From Rhyzopertha dominica (Eukaryota; Arthropoda; Insecta; Coleoptera; Bostrichidae): a stretch of 64,000 nt of DNA. Below the pieces are notes generated by a model that was not told the DNA's origin, did no database searches, and saw only the letters and a list, made by a program, of their open reading frames with translations. The position numbers were made by a program, and so were the translations under genes. The stretch lies in assembly GCA_025024175.1 (NCBI GenBank), contig QCXZ01000137.1:76508680-76572679 (forward strand). Reading direction: 5' to 3'. Shown in pieces: positions 1-12,019 of this stretch (positions are counted from its first letter, which is position 1; every line of letters begins with the position of its first letter).

Positions 1-3000
1 AATTCATAAGGAAATAATAAAAAATAACAAAGGGATGTTTTGCGACAATACCCTAGTACTAATAACAATTGTGAACGAATTTGCTAATTTATATTTTTCT
101 GGCGCTGCGTTATGGATAAGCATCAATTATTATGTGACTTCAGAGTACAAATCGACAATCACTATGATCAGCAGCTTTTCCATGCTTATCAGTTATTTGG
201 AGTTATTTTTATATGGATGCTTTGCTTGCCCTACTTGTTTGTTCCGAGCAAACTATACTTCCTCCTTGTTATCTTGTATATTTGTTGCCCTTAAATGAAT
301 GACTCTACTGAATTCCAGAAGAAAAAAATGCTGAGGGATAGAATACATAGTGAACGATTCAACAAACGAAAATGATGCTGACCGATCTAAAATATCTCAC
401 GATTGAATTAAATGTAGCATGAATTAAATTTATGCTATCCCGAAATGCATAAAGACGTCCAGCCTGCATGTAAGCTGCACAAGAGCCTTAACAAAAACGT
501 CAAACCTTTGTCACGCTCGTCACAAGAGATGTTATTCTGTTCAAGAAAATAGTGCTCAAGATCGCCACCCCACCCCGCAGCGTTGTCCGGGGGTTGTCCG
601 ATGCGATTATAAACGCTTTGGAATAGGAAGATCACTCAGGCGAGTTCATTCTTTTCAAATCGCGTATTCGAGGGCGCTCAATTATTCCATTGTAAGTCTG
701 ACAGATTCTTCGAAAAGGCAGTTCATTAAACCATTGTCACTTTTCCGAAAAAAACTGCTCTTCGAGGCGCTCCCTCCATATGCGTTTACCTGTCTTGAGA
801 GCATAATGAACGGGGAATTCGCCTTTTCAAGCTGGAGGTATTCAAACGCCGACCGCCGAGCAGCTGACTCTTCTCGTATGAAAAGGGATCGGTAAATCAC
901 AACACAACTCAAGTATAAATAGTTTTAAATCTCGGTATAATGGAACCCGCAGGAATGCGAAGGAAATATGGACTTAATAAGGGACAGAGAAAAATTGAAT
1001 AGCTCCAAGGCAGCGTACCAAGAGGACGTTACAAAGAAAGCGACAATCAATACTAACTTGGTGTTGAAAATTTTTGAATTCTTCAGTCAGACTGAGTTAG
1101 AAAATTCGTTTTGTAGCTGTAGGATTAGTATGATTACAGACTCTTATTAATGTAAACAAAAATTGAAATCTCGACAAATTAAGAGAAAAATCTATAGATG
1201 GACTAATCGAGGACTACAGACTTACTTACGCAGCACTGATTTGAATACTTTTCTGTTTGAATAAGATTGTAAGTAATTAATGATAGATCCTTCTAGAATC
1301 ACAGGTCACCCTGAATATTTAGTAGACTTCCAATTTCAGTCTAAATGTACTAAAATAATGGATCTGAGTGTCTCATTTTGACCACAACTGGATAGATTGT
1401 ATAAAAGATTTCGATAAGAACACTCTTGTTCAAAAAAATGTTGCAGCTTTCCTTGTCTTTTGTAGCTGCATCATTATCATATATAATGAATATTAGTTTC
1501 GAGCAGGCCTATTTTCCATGCTGGAAAATTTCATGCGTCACACTAATACAAAAAAAAACCATTTCAATCAGGTCAATACTTTCAGTTAAAATACATAAGT
1601 TCTATATGTATTCAATCTGCTGCTACTAATTGCAGTAATTTATAAATAACTGAATGATTATGGATGCTATTTAAATACCCTTTGCACAATCTGGATTTCG
1701 CAAGGAACACAGTACACCAACTGGCCCGTTATCGATTACAGATGAGATAGTTTCAATGATGTACTGACATATTCACATAAAATGTTTATTAAATGAGATG
1801 AAATATAATGAAATTTTTAACACTGAGTTACTTATTTAACCGCTAGCGGATATGCCGTAAAGCTCACGGTTGGAACAAGTGTTAAGGATGGGTGTTAAGT
1901 CCACTTCTTTTTGCAACTTTTATTCCAGACATTCAGTGAACACATAAATATTGCAAAATACATCTATCTTCTGACGATATTGAAAATCATTAAAATCCAG
2001 AAATTCTTTCAGAAAATAGAATTATATGTTACCGGTCATGTTTCACTTTTATCAAAGCTTTATTTTAAATTTAAACAACTTGCACATTTCAAGGAAATTA
2101 AAAAACAAAACTAATTTCTAGTCAAGGCATTGTTTAAGCTCTACATCTAACCGAAAATAGTAAATTAAGTTTGCAGAAGATTCAAAGCTGCTGTCCAAGA
2201 TTTGTGATTAGTGCACCTCATTTTCATTATATAACGCCATAAGACTTACGAGTGTTTTTAGTTATAGGCAATAATGTGTGTATTATTAGAATGCTCACTT
2301 TATAAGTTCATCATATATTTTCAATTTTTTCACTATGAATTCCTACCTAAAACCTGTTGGATATTGGACATTTGCTCCGCTTGCATTCTAAATGAGCCAT
2401 GTATATGTATCTGTGTGGAGCAGAAAATTAACCAAAATTAATTGCTGTGCTCTATTAATTGTCGAAGCATAAATGTTGCCTCAGCTTATTAGGTTTTGAT
2501 GCTACATTTAGAGAAAACAATGAAGAAAAAATGAATCTAGTGAAATAAAATTATATTGAATGATCAATCTTTGTCGTATTCATCTTAGGTACCACGGATC
2601 CTCGCGTTTAGGGGTATATCGAAGATACAGCTATACCTTTGTAAATTGGTTACAAGTAAATTAAAAACAGGATACAAATTCAAGGATGCTTGATTGATTT
2701 ACGTGCTTAGATATCGGAATTCTCACAAATCATTAAGAGGCCAAAGCGTGTAAAAGTATAATTTACTTAACTAATTGTCATTAAATCAAATTCCTATGTA
2801 GGTTGTGTTAAGTATTTCAACTATTTCCTGAAGTCGACAATGCTAGCGGCTAGAAAATACGCAAATTATTATCGCTGCAACACGAACATATCATTTAGGA
2901 GAAGTTTGTATAAGTTTGGCGGGATGAAATTTAAGGGAAACGCCTCTATTTTTCCTCGTCTGCACGTGCTCCCTTTAGTTGGGTGCACATCCGTTCCCGC

Positions 3001-6000
3001 AGTGATAAATGCGCAGTCATTATGGTCGCCTTGGTGCCGTTTACACATTTAATAATAGCTCTTTACATCTGGAAATGAAAGAAGTTGGTGTCGTGTTTTA
3101 AATGAAATTTATATATGATTACCTCTCGTTTCGGTCGGCGGTGCATTTATTTTTGAAAGGGGCCGCCCGACCGCGAGTTCTTTAACTGCCATGCGAAGTG
3201 TTAAATGCTGCAATAAGTTCATCAGTGGCTAATGTTCCATAGTAAATACTGTTGGCCACGGTGTAAGGTAAGATAGCTTATCATACACCATGCTGTTAGC
3301 ATACTTGATAACTTTTACCTGTACGTAGATAAAATATTTTTTCCTCCTCTGCATAATCTTTTTGGATTCTTGTTTAAAGAAAGCGATATTTATTTATTTA
3401 TGTTTCTAGGTGTAGAAGTCACCCAGCTCAACTTAACTTCATAACTTTATATAATCGACAAGAAGGTTTTATATCAGTAGAACTAATACGTTTCACCCTG
3501 TTCGATTCATGATACAGGAGGCATACTTAAAAGGTTCGGAACCAAAGATTCCTTTGGATTTTTATGTCTTAGTATCAAAACGTGGAAATGGGTATTACGG
3601 ATTTACTTTTTTTTTTACTTTAATAGACCAATTTCTAGTAGTACTGGTAGTCATACTTAACAAACAAAATATACCGAGATGGTTGCTACTAAAAACTTAC
3701 ATAAACTTATCTTATCTGCATCAATGGTCATACTAAAATTAGCATATGATACAATAGTCATCGGACAACATCTTAGATAATTTTACACATTATATTTTGC
3801 TTTTTCTAAATATATTTTTGAATTACTTAGTTGACTGTCATATAGTGAATTATTCTACATATCATGTAATCAGTTCAATAAGAACAGTACGGTAGCCCTC
3901 AAAGTCATGTGGTTCAAATACTACATACGTGGTAAATATTTTAACGTTTATCGCTAAGCATTATTGCAAAAGCTCCCTAAATTCTTTACCGTGCCAACGT
4001 TGAGTTGAATAAACATTACAAACACATAGTAGCGTCAAAAGGTATGTACTTATTCATGCAGGAATTTATAGAAGCTGTTAATAAAATTCGTGAAGATATT
4101 CTTCAAAAGCTCGCCTTAAGTTGAAGCTCTGGGGAAGTAAAGTTAGCTGACCGTATGGAATCTATTCCTGCAGCAGAATTTTAAAGAAAAAATTATTATT
4201 ACCATAGGATAATGTAAAATGTCAATCCTACAAAAAATTCTAAGTAAAAACGAAATCAGGGACAGGAAGGCAAATATCGGGATGCGATAAAAGAAAGCGA
4301 TTAAGCAAAATTACAAAAAGTAGTTGAATTTGATCCCAATCTTGAATTACAAGCAAATAAAAATATTATAATTTATGAGTTTTTTATAAGAAGTAGAGAA
4401 GTGGTTAAGAATAAATAAAACTGTAATGCTGACAAAACTGGCAAAATTGTTGTTGCATTATGCTGATTGGATAATGATTTTACCAAAGAAAAGTTTCAAT
4501 TTAAGAAACTTTATTTATATAAAGATAAATAACCCCGGAATTTAGCTCCAGAAAAAGCAGTAATTCCAAAATTGACCCTACTATAACTGCAGCGTAACAG
4601 CTTTGCATTTGGACGTCATATATGATGATTTGTAGTGATTTAGAATGAGTAGGTTAGTGAGTAGTGATTAGTCACAAAGAAAACTCTCTTAAACTAAATA
4701 TTTAAATTATACGTATGTCAAGTTACTTTCATTTTTAATTTGTATATTTCATTATATGTAATGTATACTGATTAATTCTACATCTGAAATCCTTGTAAAG
4801 CTTCACCTTCCGTGCAGATATTTTTTATGAAGGGTGTGGTATTAGCTCAATCGTCAGAATAACTGTAGTTACTGTATTCTCGTTTGAAATTATGTTATTT
4901 GTATGCGATTTGTGCGGGTACTTGTTTCCTTGTTATGTCATAACGTTTCGATTTCAATTCTGTTTTGCCTTCATCAGGTGGTTATGTGTTCTACAATTTA
5001 TCATAGCTTATGTACTTCGTGAAAACTGATTTATGTCAAGTGTAATATATTACCACGTTTCGACACAAGTTGTCCCAACAACCGACAGCAACAATTCGCA
5101 CGTTTCAGCACGACTTCAACAAATAGGCCGTCAAAATAGCAAATGCCAATTGCCAATCCCTGATAAACCACGATCCTATTACATAGCGGAGCATTTATTT
5201 CCAGCAAAGGTTACGAACGAGATAGCCGTTCTAAAATTAAGCAACGGCGTGTAATTAATTCCATTAGAAGCTGTAATTACGGCCCAATTTTGGCGTACTG
5301 GTTCGATGGCATAACTAGGCGCGCAGTGCGGTTAGTCAGACATTCCTCATCTCTTTGAAGGACCTCGCGGAACTGACAGCCGTCTTCGCCAGTGCTGGCC
5401 ATGACCTTTAAAGACCGTTCTAATGAATGCAGTCGGGGATGGTACAAGACACAACCTTTAGATGATTCATGCGCTACTGGAGATGGAAGCCTGATATCCA
5501 TTTATGTAGGACGCAGAATGAAAGTAAGACACCACAAACTTTCAAATTTATTTTTAATCATCACGATGGTCCTTAGAAGTTTTACAAACCAAATTTAGAT
5601 GTGAGAATAATTCACTGTCCCAATCAGTTATGAACCCTGATTAGAAATCGCAAGACTTTATAATCGTGACAATATTTTTTAACTTTAATACTGCGGTCAG
5701 AATGGCAGTTTCTACTTGCAAAAACAGAATAAATGCATAAAACGTACATAATAACATCTATTTGACACGTCTTCAGGAGGTATTAGATACCCTCACAAGT
5801 GTTACAAAATGTTGCCTTCCTCTTTCGAGTTTGGTGAGAGAAATGAAACTGCAATATTCAGTACTACTAGAAAAAAAATCCGACTTAATAAAAGGATGAA
5901 TTTCTGCTAAACCCACAAGAATAACACATAGTGAAGTTGACCTATACTACACGTACATCTACGAGATGCAAGGTGGAAGTTGACAATGGCATGTTAGAAT

Positions 6001-6480
6001 TTTTCCTCATAGGTTGGGGTGTGCAAAAAGACCAAAAAGTGACAAACGCAGCGATTTTTTTTATAGATCATGAAAGAAAATTAGGTACTTTTAGCTGCAA
6101 GCAGGAGGCTCGAATGAGAAATGCTCCTAATGTTCTACCGTTCCTGGTCCCTTAAAGAATTTTAAGGAAATATTTCTAAGGCATGCTTACAAATGCATAA
6201 ATAACGAACAAAACTCAAAATTGTATGTTACTTATAATTTAAACTAGCTCTAAAGAAATAAGAAAAACTCAGTCAATGAAGCAACATGTAAGTACTCGGT
6301 ACTGAAAAATCTATACCACAAAAATAACTATTGGAACGCACTGACATTTCTGCGTATATAGGTACACAACACAAGGAGCGAATTTATATTTACCGAAAAC
6401 ACGATTTGTAAAGTAAATTAGTATTTTTGTTATTTTATCTATATAATCAGGTGTTTTAACGACGAAAAAATATTAAAGAT
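1..6480. other. No recognisable gene; AT-rich sequence
   Basis: Open frames here stay below 90 codons and none reads as a protein family I know. Two stretches are richer in GC than their surroundings. One, at about 2840-3240, contains an imperfect hairpin (3132-3141 against 3163-3173, one bulged base). The other, at about 5280-5500, has short open frames on both strands. Between 4060 and 4600 the plus strand gives broken protein-like runs such as ADKTGKIVVAL, but the frame is interrupted and I cannot assign a family. The rest looks like ordinary intergenic or intronic DNA. Confidence 0.5.
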
Positions 6481-6483
6481 GCG

Positions 6484-6855
6484 ATGGCAAGTAATGAATG
6501 GTTATTTAGGTCTAAATATCTCCACAGATTCAATAGAACAGCTACTGGAAGGTACTGCTTTAATTTCAAGACGTTACTGGTAAAAAACAAACTTCCACAC
6601 ATGAATTGGCTGTTGAAAGTTACAAAAACTAGTGTAGTCTACAGTAGCAAAAAATTATTGGACTAACAGTAACTTCTTTTGCTGATGGATACCGCATCAG
6701 CTCATCTAAGCTACAGTGACTTGAAGAAAGAAGAAGTAGAGGTATTTTCTTTTCCTTCGAACGCTTCACCTTTGCTACAACCCATGAATCAGGACCAGGA
6801 CCTGGAAGATCTAGAGATAATTTGTCAGCGATGGATCGACGACTTCAGCATTTAA
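6484..6855 (+). pseudogene. pogo/Tigger-like transposase remnant
   Basis: This is a remnant of a DDE-superfamily transposase of the pogo/Tigger type, which cuts and pastes DNA transposons. From 6679 the frame reads LLMDTASAH, matching the family's second catalytic segment (usually LLLDNxxxH). About 30 residues later comes PLLQPMNQ, matching the usual IQPMDQ with the last catalytic Asp replaced by Asn. The stretch from 6484 (ASNEWLF near its start) is in the same frame and resembles the segment after the CENP-B-like DNA-binding domain. Two in-frame TAA codons, at 6664 and 6670, break it. The piece is far shorter than a normal transposase of 400-500 residues, so it is internally deleted as well as mutated. 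No terminal repeats were found. The assignment rests on the two short motifs and their spacing. Confidence 0.5.
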
Positions 6856-7094
6856 AGTATTTCTGCACGTATATTTAAAGTGAGTTTTTTTTATTGGACC
6901 GCATAGGCCTGGTGTTAAACTGAAACAAGCATAATAAAAAAAATCAAAGAAATTAGTTGCACCGAAAAGCAGAGCAAAGAAGCTAACTAGGAACTCAATA
7001 ATAGCCTGACTGTTACCAAAACGAAATTGCTACTTTGTAAATGTATCAAAGAAGAGGAGCTGATCAATCTACAGCTTGCAGTTGGTAAATGGAG

Positions 7095-7850
7095 AAAAAC
7101 CGCTGCAAATTGAATCAATACTTACACATCCAATTGTCAAAATGATATTTACGCTTTTATTTTTTATATTCTACGAGTAGTAATCAGATTTTGAGCATAT
7201 TTTATCTCTACACATTTTTTCTAAGACAAACGGTTCTTGTGATATTAGAAAAAATACTGAAATTTTTATAATAGTTTTTTTCCAAATAACTCGAAAATTA
7301 TTAACTAAAAAATTGCAAGAGAAATTTGATTGTCCAAATTGCTCAAAATGAAAATATTTCGAAAATGTCAAAATTTTGGTAAATTATCTAAGAAAGTTGT
7401 GAGAAATTTTATTTCCTATATGACGGAGTTTTAATTTTTTAATATATTAAATAGACTCGGAGATATTTAGGAAAAACTGTTTTCTTTAAGTGCCGCTTTT
7501 TTGCTAATATCTTATAAATAAGGACGAATAATACTCGCACTTATACTTCGAGTCACATACTAAAACGAAAATAAAATATAAATTTGCAAAAAGGGTGGTT
7601 TCCGATCCTACTTACCCCTAAAACATAGGTAGCTTTGGGTAGTTGAGATTTATATGTGTGCCAAATTTCAAGTTCATATGTTAAGTCTTTCGAAAGTTAT
7701 GGCGCCCACAAATAAAACCACAGACACACGGACAAGAGTTTTTGTGCTAAAATTTGGTTTTTTACGTTTTCGACCATTTCAAAGCGACTGAGCAAACGTT
7801 TGAACATTTTTTTTGCGATACAATACTTCCCATCCGTNGGATGCCGAATA
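7095..7850 (+). repeat. Dispersed repeat family, copy A
   Basis: This segment aligns along its length with the reverse complement of 35972-36540. Matching landmarks in the same order are the left edge around TGCAAATTGAATCA, a long middle block containing CCAAATAACTCGAAAATTA, a block with ACCACAGACACAC, and a right edge at the GCGATACAATA/CCATCCGT block. Copy A is about 190 bases longer because of a middle segment absent from, or changed in, copy B. It has no long open frame and I found no terminal inverted repeats. It may be a non-autonomous mobile element or a piece of a larger one. The family is not recognised. Confidence 0.7.
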
Positions 7851-8100
7851 ATTAAATACGGGTGGTATAATGTCAGATAGCCTACAGCCTTCTAAATTTG
7901 GTGCTGAAAGTAATAAAATTTTTAGTAGAAAGTTGTAAATAAATATATGCTATTGTGCTAGGCATAATGTTCTACAAAGAAAACATTATCAGCAATGTTA
8001 AATATCTGTAATAACTTGAATGCACACAAAAAACACAGTAGCACAGACACTGTAAAACGTTTTCTAAACATGGGATTTCTAAGATTACAATCACGATAAA

Positions 8101-8574
8101 TCATGCTAAGGAAATTAGAACAATTGCTGAGAAAATGCAACAGAAGGAAACTGCTTGTACAAACAGGCGGTACAATTGGGCAATCATAGCGAAAATTAGG
8201 AAGATGAATATGTAAGGACATTGAAGGAAGATAATATTGTCATAAAAATGAGAATTCTTTCCCAAAGAACAGTGAAAATCAAAAATCAAAATCATCATGG
8301 CGTTAGACGATGAATCTTGGACTACTTTGTAGTAATCGAAGTTAATCCTGAAGTAATTTATAAATGATATGCGAAGTAAAGCAAAAATGTAGGTTAGTTG
8401 GAGATCAGGAACAAAAGACAATCTGCCCCGTGCTACTTTTACCGGATCTTATGGATTCATTGGCTATAAAATAGTGTACCCCGAAGAATGTATTCGCAAA
8501 AGACTTTTACCATCGTTACTTAATCATCACAATGACGAGAACTATTCTTACGTTTCTTACAATACCTTAAATGG
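8101..8574 (+). pseudogene. Tc1/mariner-type transposase remnant (DDES family)
   Basis: In the frame of 8297 the plus strand reads ALDDESW, which fits the DDESYF catalytic segment of an IS630/Tc1/mariner-type transposase. In the same frame, 62 codons on (8483), it reads EECIRKRLLPSLLNHH, which fits the family's ECIxKRLLPFIxxHH segment before the second catalytic Asp. The intact frame relation and correct spacing argue against chance. Several stop codons lie between, including adjacent TAG and TAA codons soon after DDESW. The expected WPDLAS segment is degraded to YSYVSY. Related remnants lie at 27894-29650 (minus) and 51485-51774 (plus). No inverted repeats were identified, so the element's limits are unknown. 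Confidence 0.5.
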
Positions 8575-8599
8575 CTGTAAAATGAGAAATCTTGAAAGG

Positions 8600-9130
8600 T
8601 TTTGATATCAGTTAAAAGAAGAAGTTTATGATGTATGACGTACATGATTTCGTATAGATGACATAAAATGAGGACACATCTAAGTTTCTTAACGAGATTT
8701 GAAAATTCACCAAATTACGGAAGTATTCCTGTCGGCAATTAAGAACCTGGTCTGCCAAAACTCGCGTAGCGCCCGAATGAATCGCCGAAGACAAATTCCT
8801 CAAGTTAGAAGTGCATCTCGGCTGCCGTGTAGGTCATTGACTCGGGCCACATGGCGCATTAAAAGGTTCAGATCACATTCCAACAATGNAGTAAAAACAA
8901 TACTTCCAATACAAAATTGCCAGCAACTTGACCGAAGCCGTCTGCCGCGTAAGGTGGTAGATGCGGGTAATCATATTAAAGAGGTCCACGCACGGGTCTT
9001 GTAGGATTATCCAGTAGCCTTGTTCTACTTTGATGGCGATAGAGAGCGGCTGTGCAAAAACGTTCAAAGTGTTATGGCCATTATTACCGAGGCTCTGGAA
9101 ATGTGTTAATTGTTGCAACACTTGTTTATA
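8600..9130. other. Unassigned stretch with open frames on both strands
   Basis: This stretch is slightly richer in GC. A plus-strand frame runs 8699-9004 and minus-strand frames run 8873-9121 and 8612-8803. Each is about 60-100 codons. None shows a motif I recognise, and a single N at 8889 falls inside both longer frames. It could be a decayed transposon, an exon or non-coding DNA. Confidence 0.2.
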
Positions 9131-9533
9131 GCATTTAAATCGGATGGTGATGTGTTGGTATAGTAAAATACACAGTTACCTGCGCAGTTATGCGACTTGG
9201 CCTTCTGAAAATGGTTTGGTCTTCCTAAAAAGGAAAGGTGACGCTTGTACATGGGTTGCGGTGCACATTTTATTCACATTAAATAATATTGGATAAATAA
9301 ACATAGTCTGAAGTCGGTAATCTATTGCCAGTCAAAGTTCTTTAATTTTGTCACTGACTTATTCACTTACCGATCATTAAAATTCCAAGGTAGATACTTT
9401 TAGCTGACACGCAAGATTTAAATTTCGTATCCAGTGGAAAGTAAAACTGAAACATCTGAAATTTGATTCCATTTTCTGAATGGCAATCATGTTTTCTAAT
9501 AGGTGAATATAATCGAATTATAGAAGCACTTAG

Positions 9534-9744
9534 TGTCCAGACTGGTCAAAAATTGTTATTGCTGTTAAATTTTATAAGCAAGTTCGAAGTTTAAACATAT
9601 TTTGTGGCTCACGTGGGAAAAGAAATAAATATTACACTTCATTCTGCTTCTTGCATCTAGATCACAAACAGAAACTTTTAGATTATGTGAAGATAGCTTT
9701 CCCAGTGGAGGACTATTCTTACATGGAAACTGAGAAGAATAGAT
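9534..9744 (+). pseudogene. Decayed DDE-like transposon protein fragment
   Basis: The frame gives about 70 residues up to a TAA. It contains NIFCGSRGKRNKYYTS followed about 30 residues later by YVKIAFPVEDYSYME. These resemble a pair of motifs in a widespread insect mobile-element protein family: a DSCxGQNKN segment, then FPVRGHSYMxxD. Both motifs are mutated here, for example CGSRGKRNK in place of the CxGQNKN core. The fragment has no start codon context and no flanking inverted repeats. Sequence just downstream (9745-10200) may hold more of the same element but is too broken to read. The match is from memory of the motif pattern. Confidence 0.35.
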
Positions 9745-9749
9745 AAAGC

Positions 9750-11340
9750 ATAATTATGATTATGTGACTTGGTAAGCTCTTCTATAGTTAAACCATCTCC
9801 CTTTATTGTGAGATAAATTAGAAGCCAAAGTCAAGATATTTTGCGTCAATAGACAAATCACCTCACAAATTTATACATCAAGAAAAGTGCACACAATCAA
9901 GGTAGAAGAATGAACTTAAATGAAAACGAATTAATTCTTCCTGAAATTTCTACTGGCGGTAAATGCATGTGTTAATTTGAAGTGCTGTTTTATAATAATT
10001 TTTTAGTATAGCTAATTAAAATTGCAGCAGAAAAATAGGATAATCTACAGATTATCATTCTATTATAATGCATGAAGAATTTTGTGGCCAGACTGCCCAA
10101 GAATATTTAAGTAACGTACCATCAGGAGCGCCAGCTTTTAGAAAACCTCGTGGGTGCTCATGCTGACATAATCGTGAAAATAGTATCTATGAATCCGGCC
10201 AATAGAGCTCAATAGGTAAGAGGAAAACAAATATGTACAAAAAAGCTAGATTTGTCCTAGTGCCTTTGTTGGTACCAGCATTAGTCATCGACATACTTTT
10301 TTATGAAAGAAACTGTGTTCAATTCACTACAGAACGAGAAGTAGAATGTGGAGTACTCTTTTTTGAAACCAAAGATATACGAAAAAATTATAGAATAGTA
10401 CTGTATTGGTAACGGAAACCAACCTCATCGGGGAGGTATATAAACTACGTCTCAAATCATTCGACACAAGTAAAAATAAACTTTGTAAAACAGATGAAAC
10501 ATAGAAGTATTAAAATAAAATATTCACAATTTATTGAAAAAAATTTAAAAAAATAGAAAATTTACTAATACACAATTCATACCCGAGAGCGTTGATAAAT
10601 AAAATCGTCTATTCTACTATTGACTTATCAACACTTCATGTAACGCAAACACAGCTAACGGTAGTATGCAGAGTGACGTAGGGCAGAGGGTAAATCATGA
10701 TCCTATGGTTGACAAAAACCTACAAACAGTAGATCATAGAATGTATGTATCCCTACCAAACATTACTGGATTGACAACAAAATTATTCAGAACGTTTAAA
10801 AAATGAAAACATAAAAATTACAATTGAGAACAAGAAGCATGGCTCAACCCTACTCGCAACACCAAAATCAAAAATGCCTGCAAAATATCATGCAAGTGTT
10901 CTATAATATATGTTTGGAATGTGAGGATTGTGAAGGCAAGTACACATAGGACAGATATCACAATGGACAATGGATGGTTAATAGATTGGCCGTCTACAAA
11001 AGTGATATAACTAAACAAAGGGATAGATGCTCACTTACTGAACACATGGACATCATATTAAGTGGGATAATGTGAAAATTTAGGATAAAGAAAGTAATAC
11101 AAACAAGAGATTAATACTTGAAATGGTTCACATAGATCAAAATTCCAATATAATAAATAAAAAAATCAGATATTAAAAAACTGAGCAACATTTCCACGTA
11201 CTTGCTTTCACAAGAAATTCTAAAACAAGGCTGGGTGGGCTTGAATCATTTGGCAGCACTGTAGACGCTCTAATTTGATAAATTTCACAAAAAGTTCTTT
11301 TTTATATCTGTGATAAGTCAGTTTGAATTTATGGTACATG
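9750..11340. other. No recognisable gene
   Basis: AT-rich sequence with only short open frames, the longest on the minus strand at 10818-11018. No family motif, terminal repeat or RNA gene was seen. Confidence 0.5.
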
Positions 11341-11359
11341 TGTTGAAGCCTATTTGGTC

Positions 11360-11440
11360 GTGGGTGCTCCGCACCCACAATTTACTTCTCGTGGGTGCTG
11401 AAGCACCCGAGCACCCATGGAGTCGGCGCCCCTGCGTACC
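11360..11440. repeat. GC-rich palindrome cluster
   Basis: A short GC-rich patch in AT-rich surroundings holds two hairpins built from the same word. GTGGGTGC (11360-11367) pairs with GCACCCAC (11371-11378) across three bases. GGGTGCT (11393-11399) pairs with AGCACCC (11402-11408) across two bases. A third GAGCACCC follows at 11410, then a GGCGCC site. A related GTGGGTGCTC word occurs at about 10151. The patch may be the end or internal part of a mobile element. Confidence 0.6.
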
Positions 11441-12019
11441 ATACAATTAAGTTTACGGAAGTACTTAACATCATTTGTTAGCGACTTGCAATGCAATTTT
11501 AAGCTAGAATTTTTACAAAAGTGAGATTAGTGTCTTATTATGGGGCGGATTATGTTTTAAAATAATTAATCTTTTTGTAAATGCTACCTAACCAATAGTT
11601 TAAGGAATAAACTTGTTGCATGTGAACGGATTTTTTGTTTACACACACTTATATTGCTTTTCATAAGTCAATCCTAAACGCAACATTGTTCTGTACTTTC
11701 GTGTTGACTAGAGGCCTAGTTCTCTTTACGTGTATGCTTATCCCTTTAGATGCCACATTTCTTAAAACTTTTATCCTGTAATTCTACTCCAAATATATAT
11801 TGATTTGTGATATTTCATGAAACCGACAACTTTTTTTACAATCCCCGTACAACCCATTCACACATCGCTGCCAATTTCATTCATGCCTGGCCATAACCAG
11901 GAGCTTAGAGCTATGTGCGCAACCACTTAGACCCAGGTATGAACAGCTTCAACGTAAATTGCAACGGTTACACCATAATTGAGCAAACAAAGACTGGATC
12001 GCAGTCGTCATAAAAATTT

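Noticed and set aside
849..866. 14-base word GACCGCCGAGCAGC shared with about 43344
   Set aside because: A 14-mer match between two places in 64 kb is expected by chance, and flanks do not align.
8101..8421. 106-codon hydrophobic minus-strand frame resembling a membrane protein
   Set aside because: It is the complement of a decayed transposase on the plus strand. Hydrophobicity comes from T-rich antisense codons.
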